Source: Fidelibacterota bacterium
GTDB lineage: Bacteria; Marinisomatota; Marinisomatia; Marinisomatales; TCS55
Reading direction: 5' to 3'
Length of the DNA stretch: 6,041 nt
Assembly: GCA_002717765.1 (NCBI GenBank)
Contig: PBCB01000004.1
Span: forward strand, 11,269 to 17,309
Shown here: positions 1-6,041 of the stretch, in pieces
Layout: the number at the start of each line of letters is the position of its first letter
How positions within the stretch are numbered: the first letter of the stretch is position 1
Program-made: the position numbers and the translations under genes
The notes under the pieces: generated by a model
The model's input: the letters and a program-made list of their open reading frames with translations, nothing else
What the model was told of the DNA's origin: nothing
The model's database searches: none

Positions 1-1346
1 GGGATCGATTTTTTATAGGGATGTTTCAAGTGAAATTTATTAATCTTATCTAAAATTTGATTCATTGATCTATCTAGGATAGTTGTGTTAAATAAAAGAT
101 TGTTATCATTAACGATCTCCTGACCATCAATCCAATTATTAATTTGAGAGAGATTGGTATTAAACACTATTAACCATTCTTTTATGGATAACGGTTTTTT
201 CCAATTAATATCAATTAATTGATTTATTCTTTTTGATGGATCAAGTTCCAATGTCTGGACCAAAGCTCTCAACTCTTTTTTTAATAACCTTGGGTTTTGA
301 TCCAAAATCACACAGCCCGCTATGGTTTCCATAGGGGAAAAGCTCCTAATAATGAATCGCTGATCATTGATAGTAGGTACTGGCTTATTTAATTCAAGTA
401 ATATATTAGCTGATTGCCCTGAAGATAAGGTAAGGCCATAGGTAATTGCTTTTGCAGTAACCTGGCAAGTTCCAATATGCAAATGCACTGATTGTTTATT
501 TTTTATTTTCCACTTTGTGTTATTAGCCATTTTTATATGAGCAATAATTTTAGATGTGGGCTTGATTAAATTCTTTTCAACTAGCGCAAACCCTCTTCTA
601 ATCTCATTTTTATCTATATTAGATAAATTGATTGCAGCTCTATCTCCCATCTGAACTAATGGTGTTATCTCGCCGTGGGTCTGTATTGATCTCACGGTTA
701 CCTTTTTACCTTCTGGTATAACTTCCAATTCATTACTAGGCTCTGCCTTACCTGAAATAACAGTTCCCGTTACCACGGTTCCATGGCCTGTTTTTGAAAA
801 AACCCTATCAATCGGTAAGTAAAAAAATCCTCTATCGTGATTAGCTTGTACATTTTTACAAAGCGTAGTGATTTCTTCTTTTAGCTGATCAATTCCAGTC
901 CCGGTTTTGGTAGAAGTTCTAATTATATTCGCATTTTTAAAATTAGTGTGTTCGATAGTGGTTTTGATATCTTTTTCAACCATCTCAATCCAATTATCTT
1001 CTACAGTGTCAGTTTTTGATAGGGCAATAATTGCGTGTCTAACATTTAAAAAATGTAATATTTCAATGTGCTCGTATGTTTGAGGCATCAATCCATCATC
1101 AGCAGCAACTACAATCAGAGCTATTTGTATAGTAGATACACCAGCAACCATGTTTCTAATAAACTTTTCATGACCTGGAACATCAATAATGGTGATTTCT
1201 TTATTATAATAAGCAAAGCCTAAATCAATCGTCATTCCTCTGTTTTTTTCTTCTAAAAGGTGATCTGTATCTGTCCCAGTTAAAGATTTAACAAGTGATG
1301 TTTTTCCATGGTCAATGTGGCCGGCTGTGCCAATAACAATTTGCAT
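1..1346 (-). CDS. selB: Selenocysteine-specific translation elongation factor SelB, 3' end truncated by window edge
   Basis: SelB is a GTPase that carries Sec-tRNA(Sec) to ribosomes paused at a UGA followed by a SECIS hairpin. I translated 448 codons from ATG at 1346 with no stop before the left edge, so the C-terminal part is missing. Bacterial SelB is usually about 600-640 residues. Visible G motifs are G1 [11 protein letters not shown] (residues 6-16), switch [11 protein letters not shown] (36-45), G3 DVPGHEKF (55-62), G4 as SKTD (110-113) and a G5-like TSTKTGTGI (144-152). Domain II carries [17 protein letters not shown] (179-195). Asp41 and Arg181 sit where E. coli SelB has Asp42 and Arg181, implicated in sensing the selenocysteinyl group. 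EF-Tu-like domain III follows, and the first winged-helix segment begins near residue 345. The gene starts 8 nt after the selA stop, consistent with one transcript; its SD is weak (GGGG about 11 nt upstream, inside selA). The selA-selB pairing supports the assignment over other translational GTPases. Confidence 0.96.
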   Translation of the reverse strand, partial: MQIVIGTAGHIDHGKTSLVKSLTGTDTDHLLEEKNRGMTIDLGFAYYNKEITIIDVPGHEKFIRNMVAGVSTIQIALIVVAADDGLMPQTYEHIEILHFLNVRHAIIALSKTDTVEDNWIEMVEKDIKTTIEHTNFKNANIIRTSTKTGTGIDQLKEEITTLCKNVQANHDRGFFYLPIDRVFSKTGHGTVVTGTVISGKAEPSNELEVIPEGKKVTVRSIQTHGEITPLVQMGDRAAINLSNIDKNEIRRGFALVEKNLIKPTSKIIAHIKMANNTKWKIKNKQSVHLHIGTCQVTAKAITYGLTLSSGQSANILLELNKPVPTINDQRFIIRSFSPMETIAGCVILDQNPRLLKKELRALVQTLELDPSKRINQLIDINWKKPLSIKEWLIVFNTNLSQINNWIDGQEIVNDNNLLFNTTILDRSMNQILDKINKFHLKHPYKKSI

Positions 1347-1354
1347 AGATTGGT

Positions 1355-2725
1355 TTACCCCAAAACTTCAACAATAGAGCTTAAGAGCAATTTTTCCTGA
1401 CTAGAAATTATTGATTTGAAATCAATATAATAGTTATTGCCTTTAATATATCCGACAACTGGATTTTGAGCATTTCTAAATTTATCTGATAGCTTTGCTG
1501 GGGTATATTTTTTGGAACTGATTTTAAATGCTATTGAATCAAATGTAGCTCCAGGAAGTGTGCCGCTTCCTGCCTCAACAAACGTTTCCTGAATTGATAT
1601 ATTATGATTTGATCTAAGCTTAGTTGGTATAACCGATAAGAGCTTATTGGCTCGCTTTTCTAGCTCCTTTCTAGTTGTCACCATCAGTGAGAGTGTCAAA
1701 TTATCATTTATTGAATCCATACGCAATGAACGTAGAGTTTCTTCAAGCAGCGAAATAGTCCATTTATCGCTCCTTACGGTTCTTGCGATGGGGTTTACCT
1801 TGATTCGCTTAATTAATGACCTTTTTCCAGCGATTATCCCGCATTGTGGCCCTCCCAAGAGCTTATCGCCTGAAAATGTGGTAATGCTTGATCCAGATTT
1901 AATAACATCGTGCACTATCATATTCGTTGGTATGCCTTTATTTGATAGGTCTAGAATCTCACCACAGCCAAGGTCCGACATAACTGGAATACGTTTTTTT
2001 CTACCTAATTCAACCAACTCATCTATTTTAACCTGTTTTGTAAATCCAGAAATGATATAATTGGATGTATGAACCCATAATATTAAACCCGTATTAGAAG
2101 AAATAGCCTTTTCGTAGTCACTAATATGTGTTCGATTTGTGGTACCAACTTCAACAAGTTTGCATCCACTTTTTGTAATCATATCTGGTATTCTAAATGA
2201 ACCGCCAATTTCAACTAACTGTCCACGAGAAACAATTACATCTTTACCTTCGGCTAATTCATTTAACGATAATAAAACTGCGGCTGCATTATTATTAACG
2301 ACCATTGCATCTTCCGCACCAGTTATCGAGGAGATTAATGCAGAAATATGTTCTTGTCTCTGACCGCGTTTACCGGTTTCGAGATTTAATTCTAAATTAA
2401 CATATCCAGATAGTCTTTTTGATACTTTGCTTATAATTTTTTTACCAACTGGGGCTCTACCAAGACCCGTATGAAGAATAATGCCCGTAGCATTAATTAC
2501 TGGTTTTATGCTCGCGGTAGATAGTTTGGTTATCTTTAACAAGATGCTTTGTATGATTTGGTTGCGATCTAATTGAAGGCTTCCTTGTTTAGCTTGAGAT
2601 CTAAATGCTGCAATTTCATCTTTAATTATATATTTTATATATTTATCATTATGATATTTATTATCATTTATCTCAAGTAATACTTCAGATACAGATGGGA
2701 GTTTTAATAGATCTTTCTTTTTCAC
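1355..2725 (-). CDS. selA: L-seryl-tRNA(Sec) selenium transferase SelA
   Basis: SelA is a PLP-dependent cytoplasmic enzyme that converts Ser-tRNA(Sec) to Sec-tRNA(Sec) using selenophosphate. The protein has 456 residues, close to the 463 of E. coli. The N-terminal tRNA-binding helix has the family pattern [11 protein letters not shown] (residues 6-16). The core follows with [16 protein letters not shown] (77-92), a [13 protein letters not shown] segment (143-155), GGSFRIPDM (174-182) and [10 protein letters not shown] (191-200). The PLP lysine motif is [14 protein letters not shown] with Lys288 (E. coli Lys295), and GSGTLPG lies at 386-392. The start is GTG. An in-frame TAA directly precedes it and no ATG follows within the conserved N-terminus, so GTG is the only sensible start. 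The SD is weak (AAGAAAG, 11 nt upstream). It lies 25 nt after the transporter gene and 8 nt before selB, suggesting one operon. No in-frame UGA is present. Confidence 0.97.
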   Translation of the reverse strand: MKKKDLLKLPSVSEVLLEINDNKYHNDKYIKYIIKDEIAAFRSQAKQGSLQLDRNQIIQSILLKITKLSTASIKPVINATGIILHTGLGRAPVGKKIISKVSKRLSGYVNLELNLETGKRGQRQEHISALISSITGAEDAMVVNNNAAAVLLSLNELAEGKDVIVSRGQLVEIGGSFRIPDMITKSGCKLVEVGTTNRTHISDYEKAISSNTGLILWVHTSNYIISGFTKQVKIDELVELGRKKRIPVMSDLGCGEILDLSNKGIPTNMIVHDVIKSGSSITTFSGDKLLGGPQCGIIAGKRSLIKRIKVNPIARTVRSDKWTISLLEETLRSLRMDSINDNLTLSLMVTTRKELEKRANKLLSVIPTKLRSNHNISIQETFVEAGSGTLPGATFDSIAFKISSKKYTPAKLSDKFRNAQNPVVGYIKGNNYYIDFKSIISSQEKLLLSSIVEVLG

Positions 2726-2750
2726 TTATATGATAACTTTCTTAATCATT

Positions 2751-3911
2751 CTATAAACTAGATCGATACATTAAATATGAAAATATTAATCCCGGGAATA
2801 ACAAAATCCCCATAACAGGAAACACTATTGACACGCCATAATTTACGGCAATCACACCACTTAGTCCCGCTGCAAATGAACCTATGCCAAAACTAATAAA
2901 GAATCCCAATCCATAGATAAATCCTCTATTTTGATTATCAGAGAAGTCAGAAACAAGAGTATTACCAATTGGTTGATTGCTAAAATAAATTATTCCAAGC
3001 ATTATACTGCAAATAATTAAGGTAATGTTTGAAGTTATTCCCAAAAGGAAGAATACTGGGATATTTAACAGAATAATTATCATAAAAGATATTCTTTTGT
3101 CGAATTTATCGCCGATTTTTCCTCCTAATAACGCACCAATCATTCCCGCAAGAAATACTATCGTTGGAAAAAGCCCTGCTTTCATATTTTGAGAAATTTC
3201 TGGTAAAAACCCATAGGTGTTTTCAGATAAGTGAATTGGCATAAATGTCGTAAAGCCATAATAAGCCATTCCTAAAAATGAATTGGTAATAAAGTAATAA
3301 ATGAGTGCAGTTTTATTGGTTTTCCTATTTGAGCTCTCTGACTGTCTATTGATAAATTGGCTTTTATTAGGGATATTAATAAAAGTTATCAATGCTAAGA
3401 TTCCGTTTAAAATTCCTAATGTAAAATATGAAGCACGCCAAGAAATCAACCCTGCCAATGATACAGCAAGCAATGGGCCAAAAGCCGAGCCTAAAGAGCC
3501 AAACATACCATGCACAGCCATGCCTTTTGATACTTTATTTATACTTTGCGAAATAAGTGTTAGTCCGGTAGGATGATAAATACTACAAAAAAGTCCAATA
3601 AAACTTAATCCTACAACCATCGTGATAAAGTTTGGTGAAAGCGCTACTACAAAAGCCGATATTGATGATCCCAATTGATATATTATCATTAGTTTTTTTC
3701 CGCCTAAGTACCTATCCAGCCAGCCTGCAGGTATCGCGCCAAGTCCAAATAATAATGCGCTAATTGAAACAACAAATCCTAATGTATCAAGTCCCACGTT
3801 ATATTCTTTTTGAATAATAGGAATTAAACTTGGAAACGTTAGCATTAATGCGTGGACCAATGAATGACTGGAGCCTGTAATTCCAATAATTATTTTTTCA
3901 AATTTTGTCAT
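2751..3911 (-). CDS. Major facilitator superfamily transporter, 12 TM, substrate unknown
   Basis: An inner-membrane secondary transporter of 386 residues, compact for an MFS protein. I see about twelve hydrophobic segments, roughly at 12-33, 43-64, 73-92, 95-118, 133-155, 160-180, 202-225, 245-265, 272-290, 294-312, 330-352 and 357-380. A polar cytoplasmic linker rich in Ser, Asn, Lys and Arg lies between the halves (181-200). MFS signature motif A occurs after TM2 as GWLDRYLGGKK (63-73) and in degenerate form after TM8 as GGKIGDKFDKR (263-273), the expected pseudo-repeat. TM4 holds YHPTG (112-116), which recalls the HP motif of fosmidomycin-resistance-type (FSR) MFS proteins; this is a weak hint only and the substrate cannot be read from sequence. 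It is the first gene after the rplS terminator and precedes selA by 25 nt, so it probably leads the transporter-selA-selB transcript. A role in selenium uptake is conceivable from position but unsupported by motifs. Confidence 0.9.
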   Translation of the reverse strand: MTKFEKIIIGITGSSHSLVHALMLTFPSLIPIIQKEYNVGLDTLGFVVSISALLFGLGAIPAGWLDRYLGGKKLMIIYQLGSSISAFVVALSPNFITMVVGLSFIGLFCSIYHPTGLTLISQSINKVSKGMAVHGMFGSLGSAFGPLLAVSLAGLISWRASYFTLGILNGILALITFINIPNKSQFINRQSESSNRKTNKTALIYYFITNSFLGMAYYGFTTFMPIHLSENTYGFLPEISQNMKAGLFPTIVFLAGMIGALLGGKIGDKFDKRISFMIIILLNIPVFFLLGITSNITLIICSIMLGIIYFSNQPIGNTLVSDFSDNQNRGFIYGLGFFISFGIGSFAAGLSGVIAVNYGVSIVFPVMGILLFPGLIFSYLMYRSSL

Positions 3912-3915
3912 AAAT

Positions 3916-3948
3916 AAAAAACCCTCACTACCTTATGATAATGAGGGT
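3916..3948 (-). terminator. Rho-independent terminator of the rpsP-rplS operon
   Basis: On the minus strand, ACCCTCATTATC (3948-3937) pairs over all 12 positions with GGTAGTGAGGGT (3932-3921), allowing two G-U wobbles, around an AUAA tetraloop (3936-3933). Six U residues follow (3921-3916, the first also closing the stem). It lies 24 nt after the rplS stop, as expected for the end of a ribosomal-protein operon. The plus-strand reading has no U-tract after the stem, so it works for minus-strand transcription only. The U-tract ends just 4 nt before the transporter ATG. Confidence 0.9.
3922..3928 (-). promoter_or_regulatory. Shine-Dalgarno site of the transporter gene embedded in the terminator 3' arm
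   Basis: GTGAGGG (3928-3922) contains the GAGG core complementary to the 3' end of 16S rRNA. It lies 10 nt before the ATG at 3911, with only the U-rich TTTTTTATTT-type tract between, so no other SD is available for this start. The same bases form the 3' arm of the rplS terminator hairpin. In any read-through mRNA the site would therefore be base-paired and hidden. Confidence 0.6.
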
Positions 3949-3966
3949 CAATAGTAGCAATGTGAA
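3938..3966 (-). promoter_or_regulatory. Candidate sigma70-type promoter for the transporter-selA-selB unit
   Basis: TTCACA (3966-3961; 5 of 6 matches to the -35 consensus) is followed by a 17-nt spacer and CATTAT (3943-3938; 4 of 6 to the -10). The predicted start would fall near 3932-3929, inside the terminator hairpin, so such a transcript would lack the 5' arm and not form the terminator. Its leader would be about 20 nt and contain the SD-like GTGAGGG. The match is modest in AT-rich DNA, and if the organism uses a Bacteroidota-like promoter consensus it may be irrelevant. Confidence 0.4.
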
Positions 3967-3972
3967 AAAAAA

Positions 3973-4317
3973 TTACTTCTTTTCGGCAATTCTGATCGCT
4001 TTAGCGCCTGTTAACTTTCTCATATAGTTTAATTTTGCACGACGAACCTTACCTTTTTTCTTCACAGTTATTTTACTTATCATAGGAGAGTGTACAGGAA
4101 AAATTCTTTCAACTCCAATACCGCCTGATATTTTTCTTACAGTAAACGTTGCCGAAACATCGCTACCTTTCCTACCAATCACTAAACCTTCAAATTTTTG
4201 CACTCGTTCTTTTCCTCCTTCTATCACCCTTACATCTATAGCAACCGTGTCACCTGCTGAAAATTCAGGCAGGTCTTTCTTTAATTGATTCTCAACTATC
4301 GGTTTAATCTTGTTCAT
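3973..4317 (-). CDS. rplS: 50S ribosomal protein L19
   Basis: L19 sits at the 30S-50S interface of the large subunit. The 114-residue length matches the family (115 in E. coli). Recognisable stretches are [20 protein letters not shown] (residues 19-38), [13 protein letters not shown] (39-51), [21 protein letters not shown] (58-78), and a basic C-terminus with [14 protein letters not shown] (91-104). The C-terminal [12 protein letters not shown] looks one residue longer than the usual TGKAARIKE ending. The ATG is preceded by a good SD, GGAG with a 7-nt spacer, which lies within the last codons of trmD; the two genes are separated by 4 nt. It is the last gene of the operon, followed by a strong terminator. 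Confidence 0.98.
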   Translation of the reverse strand: MNKIKPIVENQLKKDLPEFSAGDTVAIDVRVIEGGKERVQKFEGLVIGRKGSDVSATFTVRKISGGIGVERIFPVHSPMISKITVKKKGKVRRAKLNYMRKLTGAKAIRIAEKK

Positions 4318-4321
4318 CTTT

Positions 4322-5035
4322 TTACTCCGATTTATTATTTATATATTTTTTCCAAATATCAGGACGTTTTGATTTGGTGATCTCAACCTGTTGTTCTTTT
4401 TTCCAATCCGTGATTTTACTGTGATGTCCTGATAAAAGGACATCCGGAACTTGCATTCCTTTAATCTCTCTTGGTTGTGTATAATAAGGCACATCTAATA
4501 GCTCTGATGAAAACGTATCTGACTTAGAAGAATTAATATCATTCAGCACACCAGGCAATAGCCTTACGATGCTATCAACAATCATTAATGCTGGTATCTC
4601 ACCACAGGATAAAACAAAATCACCCATTGAATATTCATGCGTTACATATTTATCAATAACGCGTTGGTCTACACCTTTATAGTGGCCGCAAATAATTACA
4701 ATCTTTTCAACGCTTTTATTCTCTTCAGCGGAATCTTGACACCAAGGAATACCTTGCGGAGATGGATACAAAACTCGCATACCATCCTCACCGCAAAATT
4801 TATCAATTACAAAATCAATTGCTTTGAATAATGGTTCCGCCATCATCACCATTCCAGGACCTCCACCATAAGGAGCATCATCAATCTGTCGATAAGTTCC
4901 CTCAGTAAAATCTCTTGGATTTACAATATGAATATCCAAAATTCCTTTATCAACAGCTTTTCTTATCATTGAGTTTTGGATTACAGATTCTACCATATCT
5001 GGAACAGGCGTAATTATTGCAATTTTTTGCTTCAA
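4322..5035 (-). CDS. trmD: tRNA (guanine37-N1)-methyltransferase TrmD
   Basis: TrmD transfers a methyl group from S-adenosylmethionine to N1 of G37 in tRNAs reading CUN, CCN and CGG codons, preventing +1 frameshifts. The 237-residue SPOUT (trefoil-knot) protein has NPRDF (39-43), [14 protein letters not shown] (52-65), SPQG (92-95), the knot segments [11 protein letters not shown] (116-126) and [14 protein letters not shown] (136-149), and the C-terminal [20 protein letters not shown] (181-200) and LSGHHSKI. Asp173 and Arg158 align with catalytic Asp169 and Arg154 of E. coli. Cys144 replaces the first Gly of the usual SGGE cofactor loop. The start is TTG, sharing TTGA with the rimM stop; an SD AGAAGGG lies 8 nt upstream, and the next ATG (residue 14) would delete the conserved first strand. 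The protein is slightly shorter than the 255 residues of E. coli, losing only the C-terminal tail. Confidence 0.98.
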   Translation of the reverse strand: MKQKIAIITPVPDMVESVIQNSMIRKAVDKGILDIHIVNPRDFTEGTYRQIDDAPYGGGPGMVMMAEPLFKAIDFVIDKFCGEDGMRVLYPSPQGIPWCQDSAEENKSVEKIVIICGHYKGVDQRVIDKYVTHEYSMGDFVLSCGEIPALMIVDSIVRLLPGVLNDINSSKSDTFSSELLDVPYYTQPREIKGMQVPDVLLSGHHSKITDWKKEQQVEITKSKRPDIWKKYINNKSE

Positions 5036-5532
5036 TCTAATAACCCTTCTACGGGTGAAATAGTTACGAGCCCTTCCATCACATCCACAGAGTAAATAAA
5101 CTCTGGTACAACAGGAATTAGGACTTCTTTATTATTGTTAGATATAACATATGCATCGTGCGCAGGCAAACTCATCATATCTACTAATGTACCTATTGGC
5201 TCACCCGATACGGTGACAACTGATGCTCCTATTAAATCTGGTGATATAAGGTTAATTGGATCCTTCTCATTGATAGAGGCAAAAAGAAGCTGACCAATCA
5301 TGCTTTCGGCATCATCTCTCGAATCAAGACCTTCAAAATGAAACCGAGGTTTTTTTCCGGTACCAGATACATTAGTTAGTTTGACATCTTTTGCAAAATT
5401 CTCATCAAACCCAATGAACAGGTCTCGATCTACATATTCATCAAATTGGCGAATTAATGGGCGAACACCAACGTCGCCTTTTAACCCTGTAGCTCTAGTA
5501 ATTTTTGCAATAGCAAAAAGTTTAGTCTTCAT
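5032..5532 (-). CDS. rimM: Ribosome maturation factor RimM (16S rRNA processing)
   Basis: RimM binds S19 and assists maturation of the 30S head. The 166-residue protein has the two expected domains. The N-terminal RimM barrel (about 5-88) includes ITRATGLKGDVGVRP (11-25) and FEGLDSRDDAESMIG (66-80). The C-terminal PRC barrel (about 98-166) includes LIGASVVTVSGEPIGTLVDM (100-119), AHDAYVI (124-130) and VLIPVVPEFIYSVD (137-150). The family motif usually written HGLRGE appears here as TGLKGD, a mild divergence. Its ATG lies within the end of khpA (11-nt overlap, different frame) and its TGA stop overlaps the trmD TTG by 4 nt, so translation is probably coupled on both sides. No strong SD is visible (GAAG about 13 nt upstream), in keeping with coupling. 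Length and neighbours fit the family. Confidence 0.96.
   Translation of the reverse strand: MKTKLFAIAKITRATGLKGDVGVRPLIRQFDEYVDRDLFIGFDENFAKDVKLTNVSGTGKKPRFHFEGLDSRDDAESMIGQLLFASINEKDPINLISPDLIGASVVTVSGEPIGTLVDMMSLPAHDAYVISNNNKEVLIPVVPEFIYSVDVMEGLVTISPVEGLLD
5036..5050 (-). promoter_or_regulatory. Shine-Dalgarno that fixes the TTG start of trmD
   Basis: AGAAGGG (5050-5044) lies 8 nt before the TTG at 5035, inside the last codons of rimM. It is a near-ideal position and strength. With the TTGA stop/start overlap, it supports coupled translation of trmD from a non-ATG codon. Confidence 0.75.
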
Positions 5533-5767
5533 TTAAGTCGATAACTTCTAAACGAGCTCTTTTACCACCTTCTTTTGCATTAATAGCAAATAATATGGTG
5601 CGGAGAGCAGAAACATTTCTACCTTTTTTACCAATTACTTTTCCATAATCACCATCGCCAACTGTTAATTCGTAAATTATAGTTTGATCTGATTCTACAG
5701 CTTCTACATTTACCTCATCGGGTTTATCTACCAACTTCTTTACAACTGTTTCTATAAGTGACTGCAT
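5522..5767 (-). CDS. khpA: KH-domain RNA-binding protein KhpA
   Basis: A single type-II KH domain of 81 residues, the usual size for KhpA (YlqC-type). The RNA-binding GxxG loop is intact as VIGKKGRNVSALRTIL (44-59), with Gly46-Lys-Lys-Gly49. The N-terminal ETVVKKLVDKPDEVNVE (6-22) is the typical family opening, and the C-terminus GGKRARLEVID (67-77) also fits. KhpA binds RNA broadly and in Firmicutes pairs with KhpB; no khpB is present here. A strong SD, GAAGGGAG, lies 7 nt before the ATG, the best in this operon. The gene stands between rpsP and rimM, an order common outside Gammaproteobacteria, where this gene is absent from the operon. Confidence 0.96.
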   Translation of the reverse strand: MQSLIETVVKKLVDKPDEVNVEAVESDQTIIYELTVGDGDYGKVIGKKGRNVSALRTILFAINAKEGGKRARLEVIDLNED

Positions 5768-5794
5768 AATTAATCTCCCTTCAATCTTAGATTA

Positions 5795-6041
5795 TTATTT
5801 AGAATTATCTTCTTCAGAATTTTTTTCTTCTTCCGCTGGAGCTTCCTCTTCAGCTGGAGCTTCTTCTTCAGCAGGTTTTTCTTCTTCTTTTGGAGCTTCT
5901 TCCTCTTTTGGAGCTTCTTCTTCAGCTGGTTTTTCTTCTTCCGCTTTCTTCTTCTCAGCTTTATTCAATTTTGCTTGCTTGGCTTTTTCTTCTGCCTTTT
6001 CAGCACGCCTTTTTAAAGTTTCTTCACGGTCAGCTGCCCAT
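5795..6041 (-). CDS. rpsP: 30S ribosomal protein S16, C-terminal part with long acidic tail (5' end beyond window)
   Basis: An open frame enters from the right edge (first full codon TGG at 6040) and runs 81 codons to tandem stops TAATAA. Visible residues begin WAADREETLKRRAEKAEEKA, then a Lys/Ala-rich basic segment (to about residue 32), then seven acidic hexapeptides and a short end KNSEEDNSK. The conserved S16 core lies outside the window, so the assignment rests on position (directly before khpA-rimM-trmD-rplS, where rpsP belongs) and on the known tendency of S16 in several phyla to carry charged C-terminal extensions. The visible part must therefore be mostly extension, making this S16 much longer than the 82 residues of E. 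coli. A different charged protein cannot be formally excluded. It is separated from khpA by 27 nt. Confidence 0.82.
   Translation of the reverse strand, partial: WAADREETLKRRAEKAEEKAKQAKLNKAEKKKAEEEKPAEEEAPKEEEAPKEEEKPAEEEAPAEEEAPAEEEKNSEEDNSK
5819..5944 (-). repeat. Seven tandem 18-bp units encoding [A/K]EEE[A/K]P in the S16 tail
   Basis: Residues 33-74 of the visible S16 fragment split exactly into seven hexapeptides: AEEEKP, AEEEAP, KEEEAP, KEEEKP, AEEEAP, AEEEAP, AEEEKN. At DNA level each is 18 bp with a core close to GCTGAAGAAGAAGCTCCA, varying mainly at synonymous third positions and at the A/K codons. It is an in-frame coding minisatellite that could gain or lose whole units without a frameshift. 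Confidence 0.92.

Noticed and set aside
1647..2363. Plus-strand open frames of 137 and 74 codons opposite selA
   Set aside because: They are antisense to well-conserved selA, have no family resemblance and no convincing start context, so they are shadow frames.
3301..3576. Plus-strand open frame of 91 codons opposite the transporter gene
   Set aside because: Its hydrophobic character mirrors the complementary strand of transmembrane segments; no SD or homology is apparent.
3965..3972. T8 run (minus strand) immediately after the rplS stop as a separate terminator
   Set aside because: No stable GC-rich hairpin precedes it in the end of rplS; the real terminator is the 12-bp stem downstream.
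4637..4831. Plus-strand open frame of 64 codons opposite trmD
   Set aside because: It lies entirely within the conserved trmD coding region and shows no recognisable domain.
6033..6041. ATG at the right edge on the minus strand as a gene start
   Set aside because: That frame hits TGA after three codons. The real frame is shifted by one base and reads on from outside the window.
1..6041. A selenoprotein gene, SECIS-type UGA or tRNA-Sec gene within the window
   Set aside because: None of the complete genes is interrupted by an in-frame UGA or extends past one with a Cys-homologous context, and the intergenic gaps (at most 61 nt) are too short for a tRNA-Sec of about 95 nt.
1..6041. Mobile elements, CRISPR arrays, phage or defence genes
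   Set aside because: I saw no transposase, spaced direct repeats, terminal inverted repeats or defence domains. The only tandem repeat is the coding one in the S16 tail.

Overview
The window is an AT-rich bacterial chromosomal segment in which every gene lies on the minus strand, so transcription runs from the right edge to the left. The right half is the conserved ribosome-maturation operon, read right to left as rpsP (3' end only), khpA, rimM, trmD, rplS. The left half is an MFS transporter gene followed by selA and selB (3' end cut off by the window), the enzyme and elongation factor for selenocysteine. Coding density is very high. The longest non-coding gap is 61 nt (3912-3972), between rplS and the transporter gene, so no gene-free stretch reaches 300 bases.

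Organism: I see no decisive marker. The low GC content, a khpA gene between rpsP and rimM, a long acidic tail on ribosomal protein S16, and the TrmD knot variant [11 protein letters not shown] (CGRYEGIDERV in E. coli) fit a member of the FCB group best. An AT-rich marine lineage such as Candidatus Marinimicrobia (SAR406) is possible. Chloroflexota or another phylum cannot be excluded, and this is inference from remembered family patterns.

The ribosome operon is tightly coupled. rpsP-khpA are 27 nt apart with a strong Shine-Dalgarno (SD) sequence. khpA and rimM overlap by 11 nt. rimM and trmD overlap by 4 nt (TTGA, with trmD starting at TTG). trmD and rplS are 4 nt apart. The products act on ribosome assembly (S16, RimM, L19), RNA binding (KhpA) and tRNA m1G37 methylation (TrmD). 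A strong intrinsic terminator follows rplS: a 12-bp stem, an AUAA loop and U6.

The terminator ends only a few bases before the ATG of the transporter gene. Its 3' arm (GUGAGGG) appears to be that gene's SD, and a plausible promoter overlaps its 5' arm. Transporter, selA (25 nt later, GTG start) and selB (8 nt later) form a second transcription unit. SelA converts Ser-tRNA(Sec) to Sec-tRNA(Sec) and SelB delivers it at UGA/SECIS codons. selC (tRNA-Sec), selD and any selenoprotein gene are not in this window.

Most of the window is well-understood biology. The points worth a second look are the merged terminator/promoter/SD element at 3912-3966, the seven-copy acidic hexapeptide repeat in the S16 tail, and a cysteine in the normally Gly-Gly cofactor loop of TrmD. 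I did not find evidence of a previously undescribed system.
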